Assembly: GCF_001983995.1 (NCBI RefSeq)
Contig: NZ_CP019450.1
Location: 3,906,001 to 3,970,000 of the forward strand
Origin: Halioglobus japonicus
GTDB lineage: Bacteria > Pseudomonadota > Gammaproteobacteria > Pseudomonadales > Halieaceae
Reading direction: 5' to 3'
Length of the DNA stretch: 64,000 nucleotides
Shown here: positions 1 through 10,212 of the stretch, in pieces
Layout of the letters: every line of letters begins with the position of its first letter
How positions within the stretch are numbered: position 1 is the first letter of the stretch
Position numbers and translations under genes: made by a program
Notes under the pieces: generated by a model
Seen by the model: the letters and a program-made list of their open reading frames with translations, nothing else
Databases searched by the model: none
Told to the model about the DNA's origin: nothing

Positions 1-488
1 CCTACCATAAAGCTCTCCAGCAGCATACAGCCTGCACCTACGGTGATGGCCGAGTCCGCAATATTGAAGGCGGGGAAGTACCAGCCGCCGTAATGGACCG
101 AGATAAAATCGACAACGTAACCGAGGACCATCCGGTCCCAGACATTGCCAATCGCGCCGCCCAGGATTAATGCCAGACTGAGTGACAATAGCCATTGACT
201 ACGCTCGGCGACAAACAACCAGATCACCAGCCCGACACTGATAACCAATGCCAGCACCGTGAAAAACCAGCGCTGCCAACCACCGGCTTCGCTGAGAAAA
301 CTGAACGCCGCGCCGGTATTGTGCTGCAGCGTCAGGTTAAACCAGGAGAACACCTCGACCGGAACGCCGTAGTGGAGCTGATTGCTGGCCAGCCCCTTGG
401 TGTACTGATCCAGCATCACAATTACTGCGGCCAGCACGTACCAGGGCCACGCCCCTACCCCGCTACGCAAAGCTACGCTGCTCGCCAT
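1..488 (-). CDS. lspA: Lipoprotein signal peptidase (signal peptidase II), 3' end cut by window edge
   Basis: This inner-membrane aspartic protease removes the signal peptide of prolipoproteins after lipidation. Translating the minus strand from the ATG at 488 gives [17 protein letters not shown], then a first membrane segment, the conserved NTGAAFS block near residue 57, GNVWDR (first catalytic Asp) and [11 protein letters not shown] (second catalytic Asp). About 162 residues are present and the reading frame runs off the left edge without a stop, so only a few C-terminal residues should be missing. The start lies inside the end of ileS (26-base overlap), which implies translational coupling in a ribF–ileS–lspA operon, the usual gammaproteobacterial order. 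Confidence 0.95.
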   Translation of the reverse strand, partial: MASSVALRSGVGAWPWYVLAAVIVMLDQYTKGLASNQLHYGVPVEVFSWFNLTLQHNTGAAFSFLSEAGGWQRWFFTVLALVISVGLVIWLFVAERSQWLLSLSLALILGGAIGNVWDRMVLGYVVDFISVHYGGWYFPAFNIADSAITVGAGCMLLESFMV

Positions 489-3267
489 CGCCGTCCACGT
501 TCTCAACACAGCGACCACACAGGGTCGGGTGTGCCGCGTGCTGACCAACATCTTCACGGCGATGCCAGCAACGCTCGCACTTCTCGGCAGTGGAAACATC
601 AACCAGGATACGCAGCCCCTCAACGTCACTAAAGGCGGCCCCTTCCGGGGCTTCAGCCAGCGCAGCGATGCTGGCGCCAGACGTGATCAGCACGAAGCGC
701 AACTCATCACCCAGCGCAGCGAGTTGCTCGGCCAGCTCGGTGTCGGCATAGAGGGTTACATTCGCGTCCAGCGATCCGCGCAGTTCTCCGGCCGCGCGAC
801 GCGCTTCCATTTCCTTGTTCACAGCGGCGCGCACGGCTACCATCTGGCGCCAGTACTCGCGGCCCATGGATTGATCGTCCGCCAGGATGGAAAGGCCCTC
901 GTACCAGGTTTCCAGGAACACCGACTCGCTGCGCTCACCCGGCAGATTTTCCCAGATTTCCTCGGCGGTAAAACTGAGGATAGGCGCAATCCAGCGCACC
1001 AGCGCCTCGCCGATATGGTACATCGCAGTTTGCGCCGAGCGACGCGCGATACTATCAGTGCGCGTGGTGTACTGACGGTCTTTGATCACATCCAGATAGA
1101 AACCACCCAGATCACCGGCACAGAAGTTGTGCAGTTTCTGGTAAATCTGGTGGAAATTATAGGACGCGTAATCCTCGGCAAGCTCTGCCTGCAGGGCAGC
1201 GGTGCGATCGATTGCCCAGCGATCCAGCGACAACATGTCGTCAAATGGCAACGCGTCGGTCGCGGGCTCAAAGCCGTTCAGGTTTGAAAGCAGGAAGCGC
1301 GCAGTATTGCGGATCCGGCGATAGGAGTCCGCTGTCCGCTTGAGGATCTCATCACTGACACTCAATTCGCCGCGATAGTCCGTGGCAGCCACCCACAGGC
1401 GCATGATGTCGGCGCCGAGATCGTTCATGACCGTCTTGGGTGCAATGATGTTGCCCAGCGACTTGGACATCTTGCGGCCTTCGGAGTCCACCGTGAAACC
1501 GTGCGTGAGCACACTCTTATAGGGCGCAGCGCCGTCGATGGCAGTGCCGGTCACCAGCGATGACTGGAACCAGCCGCGGTGCTGGTCCGAGCCCTCCAGG
1601 TAGAGGTCGGCAGGTTTGTGCAATTCCGACCGGCGCTCGAGCACACTGACGTGGGTGACACCAGAGTCGAACCACACATCCAGGGTATCGGTCACTTTCT
1701 CGTAATCGTCGGCCTCATCGCCAAGCAGCTCAGCAGGTTCCAGCTCGAACCAGGCATCGATACCACGGGACTCCATTTGCAGTGCAACCTGCTCGATCAG
1801 TTCATCGGTGCGCGGATGCAACTCGCCGGTCTGTTTATGGATAAACAGGGCAATAGGAACGCCCCAGGTCCGCTGGCGAGAGATACACCAGTCGGGGGCG
1901 CCGGCTACCATGCCGCTGATGCGCGCTTCACCCCATTCGGGGTGCCAGGTGACTTTCTCGATCTCCGCCAGGGCCCTATCGCGCAGCCCCTCCTTGCTCA
2001 TGCTCACAAACCACTGCGGTGTGGCACGGAAGATGATCGGGGTCTTATGACGCCAGCAGTGCGGATAGGAGTGTTCGTACTGCTCGTAGTGCATGAGCAC
2101 ACCGCGCTCTTGCAGCAGCTCGACAATCGCCGGGTTGGCCTTCATCACATGCTGGCCGGCAAAGTATTCAGTTCCCTCGAGGTAAACACCGTTGCCGCCC
2201 ACCGGGTTATACACTTCGATGTCGTAGCGCTTGCCGACCACAAAGTCATCGGCGCCGTGCGCCGGTGCCGTGTGCACGGCCCCTGTGCCGGCCTCGGTGG
2301 TCACGTGATCACCGAGAATCACTGGCAACTGGCGATCCAGGAAGGGATGCTGCAGCAGCTGGCGCTCCAGATCGGCGCCCTTACAGCGACCGAGAATTTC
2401 GACGCTCTCCAGCCCATAGCGTGCAGCACAGCTCTCCAACAGCTCCGCGGCGACAACCAGCGCCCGGCCCTCGGCGGCCACCAGCACATACTCCAGCTCC
2501 GGGTGCAGGCTCACGGCCATACTGGCAGGCAGCGTCCAGGGGGTGGTGGTCCAGATCACCACAGCGATTTCACCGCTGTAGTCACTGCCCATCGCCGCAT
2601 TGAAGGCGCCGGGATCGACAGCGGCATAAGCCACATCGACAGCCGGTGAATGCTTGTCGGCATATTCCACTTCAGCTTCAGCCAGGGCGGACCCACAATC
2701 CGTGCACCAGTGGACGGGCTTAAAGCCTTTGTTCAGGTGGCCGTTACCCACTATGCGTCCGAGGGCACGCACAATGTCGGCCTCGGTCTGGTAGTTCATG
2801 GTCAGATACGGGTCGGCCCAATCACCGAACACACCCATACGAATAAACGTCTCGCGCTGCCCATCCACCTGGCGCGCTGCATACTCACGGCACTTCTGGC
2901 GGAATTCAGCGGGCGTGACTTTCACGCCAGGCTTGCCCACTTTCTTTTCAACGTTCAGCTCAATCGGCAGGCCATGACAATCCCAGCCGGGTACATAGGG
3001 GGCGTCGAAGCCGTCCAGGCCCCGGGACTTTACGATAATGTCTTTGAGAATCTTGTTAACCGCGTGGCCCAGGTGCAGATCGCCGTTGGCGTAGGGAGGG
3101 CCATCGTGCAGGATAAACTTGGGACGGCCTTCAGAGGCCTGGCGAATCTTGCCGTAGAGGTCCATATCCGCCCACTGCTTCAGCCGTGCAGGCTCGCGCT
3201 GGGCCAGGCTGGCCTTCATGGGGAATGCCGTCTTGGGCAGGTTCAGGGTCGCTTTGTAATCACTCAT
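463..3267 (-). CDS. ileS: Isoleucyl-tRNA synthetase
   Basis: This class I synthetase charges tRNA-Ile and edits valine. The 934-residue length is normal for the bacterial enzyme. The ATP-binding HIGH motif is HLGH at residues 65–68 (context [12 protein letters not shown]), and KMSKS appears as [10 protein letters not shown] around residue 600. The C-terminus carries the zinc-binding cysteines CERCW and CGRC typical of IleRS. The start at [18 protein letters not shown] matches the family N-terminus and follows a purine-rich stretch (GAGAAAGAAG). It sits 10 bases after ribF and overlaps lspA, so the three are probably co-transcribed. Confidence 0.98.
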   Translation of the reverse strand: MSDYKATLNLPKTAFPMKASLAQREPARLKQWADMDLYGKIRQASEGRPKFILHDGPPYANGDLHLGHAVNKILKDIIVKSRGLDGFDAPYVPGWDCHGLPIELNVEKKVGKPGVKVTPAEFRQKCREYAARQVDGQRETFIRMGVFGDWADPYLTMNYQTEADIVRALGRIVGNGHLNKGFKPVHWCTDCGSALAEAEVEYADKHSPAVDVAYAAVDPGAFNAAMGSDYSGEIAVVIWTTTPWTLPASMAVSLHPELEYVLVAAEGRALVVAAELLESCAARYGLESVEILGRCKGADLERQLLQHPFLDRQLPVILGDHVTTEAGTGAVHTAPAHGADDFVVGKRYDIEVYNPVGGNGVYLEGTEYFAGQHVMKANPAIVELLQERGVLMHYEQYEHSYPHCWRHKTPIIFRATPQWFVSMSKEGLRDRALAEIEKVTWHPEWGEARISGMVAGAPDWCISRQRTWGVPIALFIHKQTGELHPRTDELIEQVALQMESRGIDAWFELEPAELLGDEADDYEKVTDTLDVWFDSGVTHVSVLERRSELHKPADLYLEGSDQHRGWFQSSLVTGTAIDGAAPYKSVLTHGFTVDSEGRKMSKSLGNIIAPKTVMNDLGADIMRLWVAATDYRGELSVSDEILKRTADSYRRIRNTARFLLSNLNGFEPATDALPFDDMLSLDRWAIDRTAALQAELAEDYASYNFHQIYQKLHNFCAGDLGGFYLDVIKDRQYTTRTDSIARRSAQTAMYHIGEALVRWIAPILSFTAEEIWENLPGERSESVFLETWYEGLSILADDQSMGREYWRQMVAVRAAVNKEMEARRAAGELRGSLDANVTLYADTELAEQLAALGDELRFVLITSGASIAALAEAPEGAAFSDVEGLRILVDVSTAEKCERCWHRREDVGQHAAHPTLCGRCVENVDGDGEQRSFA

Positions 3268-3277
3268 ATCTTCTTTC

Positions 3278-4216
3278 TCAGGCCGGCCGTTGTTCGAACC
3301 AGGCCCTGGTACTCGCTATATCTCTGGCGATGTTCTCTTTGAGCTCCTCCAGAGAGCCAAACTTCTTTTCGTCCCGCAATCGATGGCGGAACGTTACTTC
3401 AATGTGCTGGCCGTACAGCTGTATCTGGCGGTCCAGCAGGTGAACTTCAAGGTTGGCCTTGATACTATCCTCCACCGTCGGACGCACACCGACATTGGCA
3501 ACGCCCCGGGCCGCCTCCAGTCCAGCCCCATTCACTTCCACGGCATACACGCCAGCCAGTGGCGCCCGCAACCGGCGCAATTCCAGGTTCGCCGTGGGCG
3601 TACCGATGGTCGCTCCCAACTGGCGGCCGTAAATCACTTTGCCTGCAATGGAATATGGCCGGCCCAGCATCTCCTCGGCACGGTCAAAATAGGCGTTTTC
3701 CAATGCTTCGCGGATACGTGTACTGCTCACCCGGCTACCATCCCACTCGCGGGTCGGGGTCGGCCCCGCATCGTAGCCGTGGATTTCACCCTGCTGCTGG
3801 ATGTACTGGACATCGCCCTGGCGATCGTTGCCAAAGCGAAAGTCATCTCCGAGTACGACGTACTTCACGCCCAGCCCTTCGACAAACACCTGCTCGACAA
3901 ACTGCTGGGCCGTCATGGCGCGAAGTCGCTCGTTAAAGCGGATGCGCAGCAGACGATCTATCCCGAGTGCTTCCATGGCCCGAAATTTCTCCCGGAAGCT
4001 CATAATTCGGGCCGGCGCCTGTAGCGGCGAAAAATACTCGCGCGGCAGTGGCTCGAAGACGATGACAGTTGATGGCAGGCCCAACTCAGCGGCTTTGCTC
4101 TGCAGATGGCTGAGCACAGCCTGATGGCCCAGATGCACCCCGTCAAAGGCGCCAATCGTAGCCACACAATCGCGGTGTCTGGGCCGCAAATTGTGCAGGC
4201 CGCGTATCAACTCCAT
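3278..4216 (-). CDS. ribF: Bifunctional riboflavin kinase / FAD synthetase
   Basis: It converts riboflavin to FMN and FMN to FAD in the cytoplasm. The N-terminal nucleotidyltransferase domain shows [13 protein letters not shown] near residue 22 and SSTRIREAL near residue 165. The C-terminal flavokinase domain shows [15 protein letters not shown] near residue 200. The 312-residue length is typical. It is the first gene of a ribF–ileS–lspA run on the minus strand. The 163 bases upstream separate it from the Smr gene; murJ and rpsT, which precede ribF in many relatives, are not present here. Confidence 0.96.
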   Translation of the reverse strand: MELIRGLHNLRPRHRDCVATIGAFDGVHLGHQAVLSHLQSKAAELGLPSTVIVFEPLPREYFSPLQAPARIMSFREKFRAMEALGIDRLLRIRFNERLRAMTAQQFVEQVFVEGLGVKYVVLGDDFRFGNDRQGDVQYIQQQGEIHGYDAGPTPTREWDGSRVSSTRIREALENAYFDRAEEMLGRPYSIAGKVIYGRQLGATIGTPTANLELRRLRAPLAGVYAVEVNGAGLEAARGVANVGVRPTVEDSIKANLEVHLLDRQIQLYGQHIEVTFRHRLRDEKKFGSLEELKENIARDIASTRAWFEQRPA

Positions 4217-4379
4217 GGGAATCTGGTTTGCCCGGTGAAATCCAACGCCGAATTATAGCGAAACCACCCTCCCCCTGAAACGTCCATTTTCCCGGTTATT
4301 GCCACCAGAGGGCTGGATGGATGGGTGTTGACTTGGGGATCGCCAGGTGCGCCAAACGACCCTGACGCCCCGGCAGCGC

Positions 4380-4988
4380 CTAGCCGTCGTAGGGTACCCG
4401 ACCCTTCATAAACATCTCGCGATTCTCGCGCTTCTTTCCCTCGGACTTGCGCAGCAGGACATAAACCGCCCCGGTACCGCCATGGCGGGGCTGGGCCGAG
4501 TGAAAGGCCTGCACCTGGTCGAGCTCGCGCAACCAGTGATCGGTACAGCCCTTGAGAATAGATGAGCGCTCGCGCTCAGCTTTGCTCTCACCCTTGCCGT
4601 GAATAATGATGACACTGCGGATCCCCAGGCGCACCGACTCCTGGATAAACTCAAACAATTCCTTGCGGGCGATCCGGGTTGTCATGCGGTGCAGATCGAG
4701 GCGGGCTTCCGCCTCATAGCGGCCCTGTTTGAGCCGGCGAAACACCCCGTTCTGAACGCCGGGGCGCTTGTAATCGAGGACATACCATGGATCCAGGGGT
4801 GCAATGGCCAGACCGTCCTCAGTCAGGATATTGCCGTCATCGCGCTTATCGAGAGTAGCCGCCTCACGCCGCTGATCCAGCGAGGAATCCCGATGGCGCT
4901 TTTTATCCAGGCGCACCCTCCCCTCACGCTTAAGCGGGACCACGTCGGACATTTCGTCGAAAAACAGGCTCTCTTCGTCGCTGGACAT
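4380..4988 (-). CDS. Smr-domain protein (SmrA/B type)
   Basis: The protein has about 202 residues starting at MSSDEESLFFDEMSDVVPL. A charged, probably disordered N-terminal half is followed by a C-terminal Smr domain, with the LDLHRMT motif near residue 115, HGKG near residue 147 and GGTGAVYVLLR near the end. Smr domains bind nucleic acids; the SmrB subgroup cleaves mRNA on collided ribosomes, and the LDLH/HGKG pattern fits that group, but the substrate is not shown by sequence. I chose the ATG at 4988 rather than longer upstream openings because the extension has no family resemblance. It is divergent from the CWC/cysZ pair. Confidence 0.9.
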   Translation of the reverse strand: MSSDEESLFFDEMSDVVPLKREGRVRLDKKRHRDSSLDQRREAATLDKRDDGNILTEDGLAIAPLDPWYVLDYKRPGVQNGVFRRLKQGRYEAEARLDLHRMTTRIARKELFEFIQESVRLGIRSVIIIHGKGESKAERERSSILKGCTDHWLRELDQVQAFHSAQPRHGGTGAVYVLLRKSEGKKRENREMFMKGRVPYDG

Positions 4989-5050
4989 AGGGTTTCTGAC
5001 TCCTTGCTGGGCTATTATATCGCTCTGTTGCAGCAGGCAAATACCCGAAT

Positions 5051-5254
5051 ATGGACAACAGCAGTGCAGATCAATGCCCTCTCTGCGGCGAGCCCAACCA
5101 GTGTGCCATGGCCGCTGGCCAGCCTGCCGAGAGTTGCTGGTGCATGACCGCCCAGATCGCACCGGAGGCCATCGAGCGACTGGCGCCCGAAGACAAAGGC
5201 ACCCGCTGTATCTGCCCAGGCTGCGGTTCCACCCCCACCAGGAGTTCAATTTGA
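5051..5254 (+). CDS. Cysteine-rich CWC family protein
   Basis: This is a 67-residue protein with CPLCGEPNQC, a central SCWCM motif and a terminal CICPGCG. The spacing of cysteines and the central CWC match the small cysteine-rich CWC family, which looks like a metal (probably zinc) binding module of unknown function. It is divergent from the Smr gene and its stop codon overlaps the TTG start of cysZ, so the two are translationally coupled. Confidence 0.8.
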   Translation: MDNSSADQCPLCGEPNQCAMAAGQPAESCWCMTAQIAPEAIERLAPEDKGTRCICPGCGSTPTRSSI

Positions 5255-5982
5255 AAGGCAATGTCGTCAACGGCGTAGGGTACCTGTTTGAAGGTGCCAA
5301 GCTGCTCACCCACCCCTCACTGCGCCTCTTTGTGCTGGTGCCTCTGGCCATCAATATCGTGATTTTTGGCACCTTGATCAGCATCGGCATGAGCTATCTC
5401 ATCGACTGGATGGACCAGGCCCTGGCCTGGGTGCCGGACTGGCTCAGCTTTATCGAATGGATACTCTGGCCACTGGTCGGCCTGACCCTGAGCCTGATGA
5501 CAGGCTATATGTTTACGGCTGTGGCCCTGATCATCGCCTCGCCGTTCAACGGCCTGTTAGCCGAAAAAGCGGAAGAACTCGTAACTGGAAAGGAAGTACC
5601 GGCCCTGGAGGGGCTGGGCGCGGCACTGATGATGGTGCCGCTGGGCATTGTGCGGGAACTGGCCAAACTCATGTACTACCTACCCATGGCAGCGTTCGTC
5701 CTGCTAATAACCTTTATTCCCGTGTTGAACACCGTGGCCCCGCTGCTTTGGTTCCTGCTGGGAGCGTGGATGATGTCTATCCAGTTCGTCGACTACCCCA
5801 TGGACAATCACCAGCTCAGCTTTGGCGACGTCAAAGAGGCGGTGCGCAGCCGCCGCCTTAGCAGCATGGGATTTGGCGGCGCCGTGGCGCTGTGCACCGG
5901 CATCCCCATTGTGAACTTCTTTGTGGTACCGGCAGCCGTCGTGGGCGCCACATTGCTGTGGTGCCGAGAGCTGAATCGCTAA
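5251..5982 (+). CDS. cysZ: CysZ-like sulfate transporter (EI24 family)
   Basis: This is an inner-membrane protein of about 243 residues with several hydrophobic segments (residues ~25–50, 60–95, 130–165 and 200–235). CysZ brings sulfate into the cell for cysteine synthesis. The start is a TTG at 5251 that overlaps the CWC stop, with GGAG six bases upstream; the next downstream hydrophobic helix begins too close for a later start. The family assignment rests on overall shape and motifs such as [14 protein letters not shown]. Its last four bases overlap the convergent rhlB stop. Confidence 0.88.
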   Translation: MKGNVVNGVGYLFEGAKLLTHPSLRLFVLVPLAINIVIFGTLISIGMSYLIDWMDQALAWVPDWLSFIEWILWPLVGLTLSLMTGYMFTAVALIIASPFNGLLAEKAEELVTGKEVPALEGLGAALMMVPLGIVRELAKLMYYLPMAAFVLLITFIPVLNTVAPLLWFLLGAWMMSIQFVDYPMDNHQLSFGDVKEAVRSRRLSSMGFGGAVALCTGIPIVNFFVVPAAVVGATLLWCRELNR

Positions 5983-7340
5983 ACGAGCAGCTCCGCAGGG
6001 GGGTAGGTGCACTCCAGCTTCGCGCCGAGCAAGGCCTCGAGGTCAGGCAGCAAGAATGCGTCGTCTTCACTAGCAAAACTGATAGAGGTGCCAGTGGCGC
6101 CGGCACGACCAGTACGACCGATGCGGTGCACGTAGTCTTCCGGATCCTCAGGCAGGTTGTAGTTCACCACATGGCTGATGCCATCGACGTGAATACCGCG
6201 CCCCGCCACGTCGGTGGCCACCAGCACCTTGATCTCACCGGTTTTGAACTGTTCCAGTGTGCGGGTGCGCTTACCCTGGGGAATTTCACCCGACAGAATA
6301 CCCGCCTTCACACCTGACTTACGCAGCCGCTCGTGCAGCCTCCGCACCTGGTCGCGGCGATTGGCGAACACAATCAGGCTGTTGCAGTCTTCACTTTTAA
6401 TGACGTTATTAAGCACCCGGTAGCGCTCTTCGCTGCTGACCAGATAAATTTTCTGGTCCACCGTATCGGTGGCAACAGATTCAGGCTCAATCTCAACCGT
6501 CACCGGTTCAAAGGTCCACTGCTGGGAAAGATTGATAATGTCCTGGGTAAATGTCGCCGAGAACAACAGCGTTTGACGGTTTTCCTTGCGAGGCGTGGCA
6601 CGGACAATACGCTTCACCTGCGGGATAAAGCCCATGTCGAGCATCCGGTCCGCCTCGTCGAGCACCAGTACCTCGATGTGATCGAGATAGAGATCGCGGC
6701 GAGTCATGAAATCGATCAGGCGGCCCGGCGTAGCCACAACCAGATCAACCACGTTGTTCTGCAAGCGGTTGAGCTGCTTCTGGTAATCCATACCGCCAAT
6801 CAGGGTGACCACTTCCAGCCCGGTGTGCTTGCCGAGGTCGGCGGCATCCGCAGCGATCTGCATGACCAGCTCACGGGTGGGCGCAATCACCAGCGCGCGC
6901 GGCTCGCCAATAAAGCGCTCACCCTCAACATGGTTGCTCAGCAAATCATTGAAGATGGTAATGAGGAATGCGGCCGTTTTACCGGTGCCTGTCTGCGCCT
7001 TGCCAATCGCGTCATTGCCTTTGAGTGTATGCGGCAACACCTGGCCCTGAATAGGCGAGCAATATTGAAAGCCGAGCTCGGCAATACCGCGCATCAGTTC
7101 GTCGCGCAGGCCGAGGTCGTGGAAGCGTACCTTGCCCTCTTCTGGCTCAACGACAAACTCGTCGATGCTCCAGGGCTGGGGAGCAGCTTTGGGCTTGCGA
7201 GAACGGCGGCGTTTCTTGTTGCCGCTGGCCTGCTGCGCCTGCTCTTTGCGCGGCGACTTGTTCTGACCTGCAGGGGCCTGGACAGCTTCACCAGCACTGT
7301 TGTTCTTGCCGGTAATACGCCCTACAAAACTCTTGATCAA
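5979..7340 (-). CDS. rhlB: DEAD-box ATP-dependent RNA helicase RhlB-like
   Basis: The protein has 453 residues. A basic N-terminal tail (residues 1–55, including [11 protein letters not shown]) precedes the helicase core: Q-motif region FQYCSPIQ, Walker A AQTGTGKT (~115–122), [12 protein letters not shown] in [18 protein letters not shown] in LLFSATF and the C-terminal [10 protein letters not shown]. RhlB is an RNA-degradosome helicase in E. coli; in relatives the N-terminal extension binds RNA. Core sequence and [16 protein letters not shown] favour RhlB over RhlE or SrmB. The gene is convergent with cysZ with a 4-base overlap. Confidence 0.9.
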   Translation of the reverse strand: MIKSFVGRITGKNNSAGEAVQAPAGQNKSPRKEQAQQASGNKKRRRSRKPKAAPQPWSIDEFVVEPEEGKVRFHDLGLRDELMRGIAELGFQYCSPIQGQVLPHTLKGNDAIGKAQTGTGKTAAFLITIFNDLLSNHVEGERFIGEPRALVIAPTRELVMQIAADAADLGKHTGLEVVTLIGGMDYQKQLNRLQNNVVDLVVATPGRLIDFMTRRDLYLDHIEVLVLDEADRMLDMGFIPQVKRIVRATPRKENRQTLLFSATFTQDIINLSQQWTFEPVTVEIEPESVATDTVDQKIYLVSSEERYRVLNNVIKSEDCNSLIVFANRRDQVRRLHERLRKSGVKAGILSGEIPQGKRTRTLEQFKTGEIKVLVATDVAGRGIHVDGISHVVNYNLPEDPEDYVHRIGRTGRAGATGTSISFASEDDAFLLPDLEALLGAKLECTYPPAELLV

Positions 7341-7423
7341 TTGACTGTAATCCTGTGACTGCTCAAAAAACGCGCTAGTCTACCATAGCGCGGCCGGCGC
7401 CGCGCCTACAAAAAAGAGCAGGA

Positions 7424-8011
7424 TTAACGGGCTGGGAACAGCCTCGAGAGGTAGTAATCCACGCTGGTATAGCGCCCGCCGCCAGTGAATAACAGCGAGA
7501 ACAGCATCACCAGATAGGTCACCGCGAACTCAATACCGTTGTTGAGCACTACAAAGCTGCCTTTCTCGGTCAGCCAGGAGTAGTTGCCATGTTCACGCAG
7601 AATGTCTTTGGCGGCACCCAGGCGCACCGCCACTTCCTGGGAGCTGGAGTCGGCAATCGCGGCCCAACCGTGGGGCCAGTGGACAGCAAAAATCGCCACT
7701 ACCATGGTGATCATGAGGGGGATGGAAATCCAGCGGGTTGCCAGGCCCAGCAGCAGCAACAGCGCACCAATAGCCTCGGTGTAAGCCGCCAGATACGCCA
7801 GCAACTCAGGCGCCGGCAGGCCCAGCCCCCAGTCGGGGTTGCCAAACCATTCAATGGTGCTGTCGATACCCTTGATTTTCTGGGTGCCCGCCATCCAGAA
7901 CACCGGCACCAGATAAAGTCGCAACGCCAATGGCGCCAGGCCATCGAGGTGTTGCAGGCGCGGAAAAATAGCGCTGTGTATGGTGTAATACCACTGTGCA
8001 ATTGCGTTCAT
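7424..8011 (-). CDS. DoxX family membrane protein (HvfX-like)
   Basis: This is a 195-residue protein with about four membrane segments (residues ~28–45, 70–90, 95–112 and 155–175). The stretch LGLATRWISIPLMITMVVA and the HWPHGW loop are typical of the DoxX branch found with copper-binding RiPP clusters (HvfX/BufF type). No precursor peptide, HvfB or HvfC gene lies nearby, so a link to that pathway is not supported here. It is divergent from the MATE gene, with 94 bases between them. Confidence 0.8.
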   Translation of the reverse strand: MNAIAQWYYTIHSAIFPRLQHLDGLAPLALRLYLVPVFWMAGTQKIKGIDSTIEWFGNPDWGLGLPAPELLAYLAAYTEAIGALLLLLGLATRWISIPLMITMVVAIFAVHWPHGWAAIADSSSQEVAVRLGAAKDILREHGNYSWLTEKGSFVVLNNGIEFAVTYLVMLFSLLFTGGGRYTSVDYYLSRLFPAR

Positions 8012-8105
8012 TGAGCATTCCCTACCGAATTATTCACTCTGTGACAGCAAATACCGCCAAAAGGTTTCATCAATTCCGAATTTTGCGCCAAGGCTCCACC
8101 CTGGG

Positions 8106-9509
8106 ATGACCACAACATTTAAAGACTATCGCAAGGAAGCCGCCGCCGTCGGCGCTATTGCCTGGCCCACTGTGATTGCCCAGCTGGCGCAAATGGGCAC
8201 GGGTGTCGTCGACACCGTGATGGCCGGGCGCTACAGCTCGGTCGATCTGGCGGCGATTGCGATCGGTTACAACATCTGGCTGCCACTGTTCCTGCTGACT
8301 CTAGGCATCATGCTGGCTGTCTCGGTCATCGTCGCCCAGGATTTTGGCGCGCGCAAAATCCAGGCGATCCGCGACATTCTGCCGCAGTCGCTGTGGCTGG
8401 CCATCATTCTGGGCGCCATTGTGGGGCCAATTTGCTATCAGATGGGACCCTTGTTGGATATGCTCGAGCTCGATCCCATCACATCGGACAAAAGCCTGGC
8501 CTATATGCAGGCGGTGGCATTCGGCCTGCCCGCAGTGGTGATTTTCCAGGCCCTGCGCTGCCACACCCAGGGACTTGGCATAATGCGTCCCTTTGCCGTT
8601 GCCAGCGTGCTCGGTTTTATCGCCAACATCCCCCTTAACTATATGCTGATCTATGGCAAGTGGGGGGCACCCGAACTGGGCGCAGCGGGCTGCGGCTGGG
8701 CCACCGCCATCTCCATGTGGCTTAGCCCACTGCTCATCGGTGGCTATATCCTGTTCAGCAAAACCATCAAGCCCTACCTCCCGGAGCGGATCATGGTGGC
8801 GCCCGACTGGACAGCCATAGGACAAATTCTGCGTCTGGGCTTACCGATCGGACTGACCTTCTTCCTGGAAATTGGCGTCTTTACCGTGGTCAGCTTGATG
8901 ATTGCCACATTGGGGAACAATGCCATGGCGGCACACCAGATCGCCTACAACGTATGGGATGTGGTTTACATGCCGCTGATCAGCGTGGGCTCAGCCATGG
9001 CCACGCGGGTGGGTCACGCTATCGGCAGCGGCCGACACGAGCAGATCAAGCTCGCAGTGGCAACAGGCACAGGCATGACGTTGCTCGTGGGCGTTGTCTC
9101 AACCGTAGTGTTGCTCTCTATTCCGTCGCTCATCATCAGCGCTTACACCGCCGAGTCGGGTATCCATGTAATTGCGCTGCGCCTGGTGCAACTGGTGGCC
9201 ATTTTTATCGTCATCGATTCGACCCAGGTGGCGGCCTCTTATGTGCTACGCGCGTTTAAAGACACTCGCTTCCCGTTCCTGGTCATGTGCTTCGCTTATT
9301 GGGGCTTATCGCTGCCGCTGTCCTGGTGGCTGGGTCTGAAAGTGGCAGAAAACCCCTCAGATGGCACCGCCGGCATCTGGGTCGCGTTAATCGCGGGAAT
9401 TTGCTTTTCGACCGTGCTGGTGGGCTGGCGCCTATACGGCAAGCTACAAAAACTGCCCGTCAGCGCTGCTGCGCACAATCAGGGCATTCAGGACGGGCCG
9501 CAAGCCTGA
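8106..9509 (+). CDS. MATE family multidrug efflux transporter (NorM-like)
   Basis: This inner-membrane antiporter of 467 residues has the usual 12 hydrophobic segments in two repeats; the first helix region shows the conserved VDTVMAGRYSSVDLAAIAIG. NorM-type MATE proteins export cationic drugs using sodium or proton gradients; the ion and substrate cannot be read from the sequence. The last 50 bases overlap the convergent end of the ThiF/MoeB-like gene, and both reading frames are intact there. Confidence 0.92.
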   Translation: MTTTFKDYRKEAAAVGAIAWPTVIAQLAQMGTGVVDTVMAGRYSSVDLAAIAIGYNIWLPLFLLTLGIMLAVSVIVAQDFGARKIQAIRDILPQSLWLAIILGAIVGPICYQMGPLLDMLELDPITSDKSLAYMQAVAFGLPAVVIFQALRCHTQGLGIMRPFAVASVLGFIANIPLNYMLIYGKWGAPELGAAGCGWATAISMWLSPLLIGGYILFSKTIKPYLPERIMVAPDWTAIGQILRLGLPIGLTFFLEIGVFTVVSLMIATLGNNAMAAHQIAYNVWDVVYMPLISVGSAMATRVGHAIGSGRHEQIKLAVATGTGMTLLVGVVSTVVLLSIPSLIISAYTAESGIHVIALRLVQLVAIFIVIDSTQVAASYVLRAFKDTRFPFLVMCFAYWGLSLPLSWWLGLKVAENPSDGTAGIWVALIAGICFSTVLVGWRLYGKLQKLPVSAAAHNQGIQDGPQA

Positions 9510-10212
9510 GCTGCTGCTGCTCGGCGGTACGCAGGTCCATCATAAGCAGCCGGCCCCGCAGGGGTTCACCGAACCCTGTGAGCAACTTCAACGCCTCCAT
9601 AGCCTGCAGCGCGCCGAAGATGCCCACCACCGGCGCCAAAACGCCGCTGTCACTGCAGCTCAGGGCCGTTTCAGCGCCTTCACTGGGATACAGGCAGCGG
9701 TAACAGGGGCCGCCGCCGGCAACATCAAACACCGAGAGCTGCCCTTCACTGCGCACGGCCGCGGCCGACACCATTGGGATACCTGCGGCAATGCAGGCCC
9801 GATTCAGGGCGAAGCGGGTGGGAAAGTTATCACTGCAATCCACAACGAGGTCGACAGCTTGCACCGCAGCGGCAAGCGCGTCGCCAGCTAGGTGCTCTGT
9901 GAGCGTAGTTACCGTCACACCGGGATTAATATCAGCAATGCTCGCCGCGGCAGACACCGCTTTGTTGCGGCCAATATCGGCCTCGCCATGGGCAAGCTGG
10001 CGCTGCAGGTTACTCAACTCCACGGCATCGCCATCCGCCAGCACCAGCGTGCCAACTCCGGCCGCCGCCAGGTACAGGGCCGCCGGACAACCGAGGCCAC
10101 CCAATCCTACAATCAAAACCCGGGATTCCAGCAATCGCTCCTGACCAGCCACATCGAAATCGTGGAGCAGAATCTGGCGGTTGTAGCGTAATAACTGCTC
10201 GTCACTCAACAC
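9460..10212 (-). CDS. moeB: ThiF/MoeB-type E1-like sulfur-carrier adenylyltransferase
   Basis: This 250-residue protein would adenylate the C-terminus of a MoaD- or ThiS-like carrier. The ATP-binding GLGGLGCPAALYLA lies near residue 36, the catalytic Asp is in VDCSDNFPTRF, and the structural zinc cysteines are CYRC and CPDC. The start is GTG at 10212, inside the end of prmC (11-base overlap). A prfA–prmC–moeB order is common in pseudomonad-like genomes. MoeB and ThiF cannot be fully separated by sequence; context favours MoeB. Confidence 0.88.
   Translation of the reverse strand: MLSDEQLLRYNRQILLHDFDVAGQERLLESRVLIVGLGGLGCPAALYLAAAGVGTLVLADGDAVELSNLQRQLAHGEADIGRNKAVSAAASIADINPGVTVTTLTEHLAGDALAAAVQAVDLVVDCSDNFPTRFALNRACIAAGIPMVSAAAVRSEGQLSVFDVAGGGPCYRCLYPSEGAETALSCSDSGVLAPVVGIFGALQAMEALKLLTGFGEPLRGRLLMMDLRTAEQQQLRLAARPECPDCAQQR

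Noticed and set aside
1579..2649. 356-codon open frame antisense to ileS.
   Set aside because: Shadow of ileS; no start context and no recognisable family.
4989..5390. N-terminal extension of the Smr gene to 5390.
   Set aside because: The extension overlaps the divergent CWC gene and start of cysZ and shows no conserved sequence.
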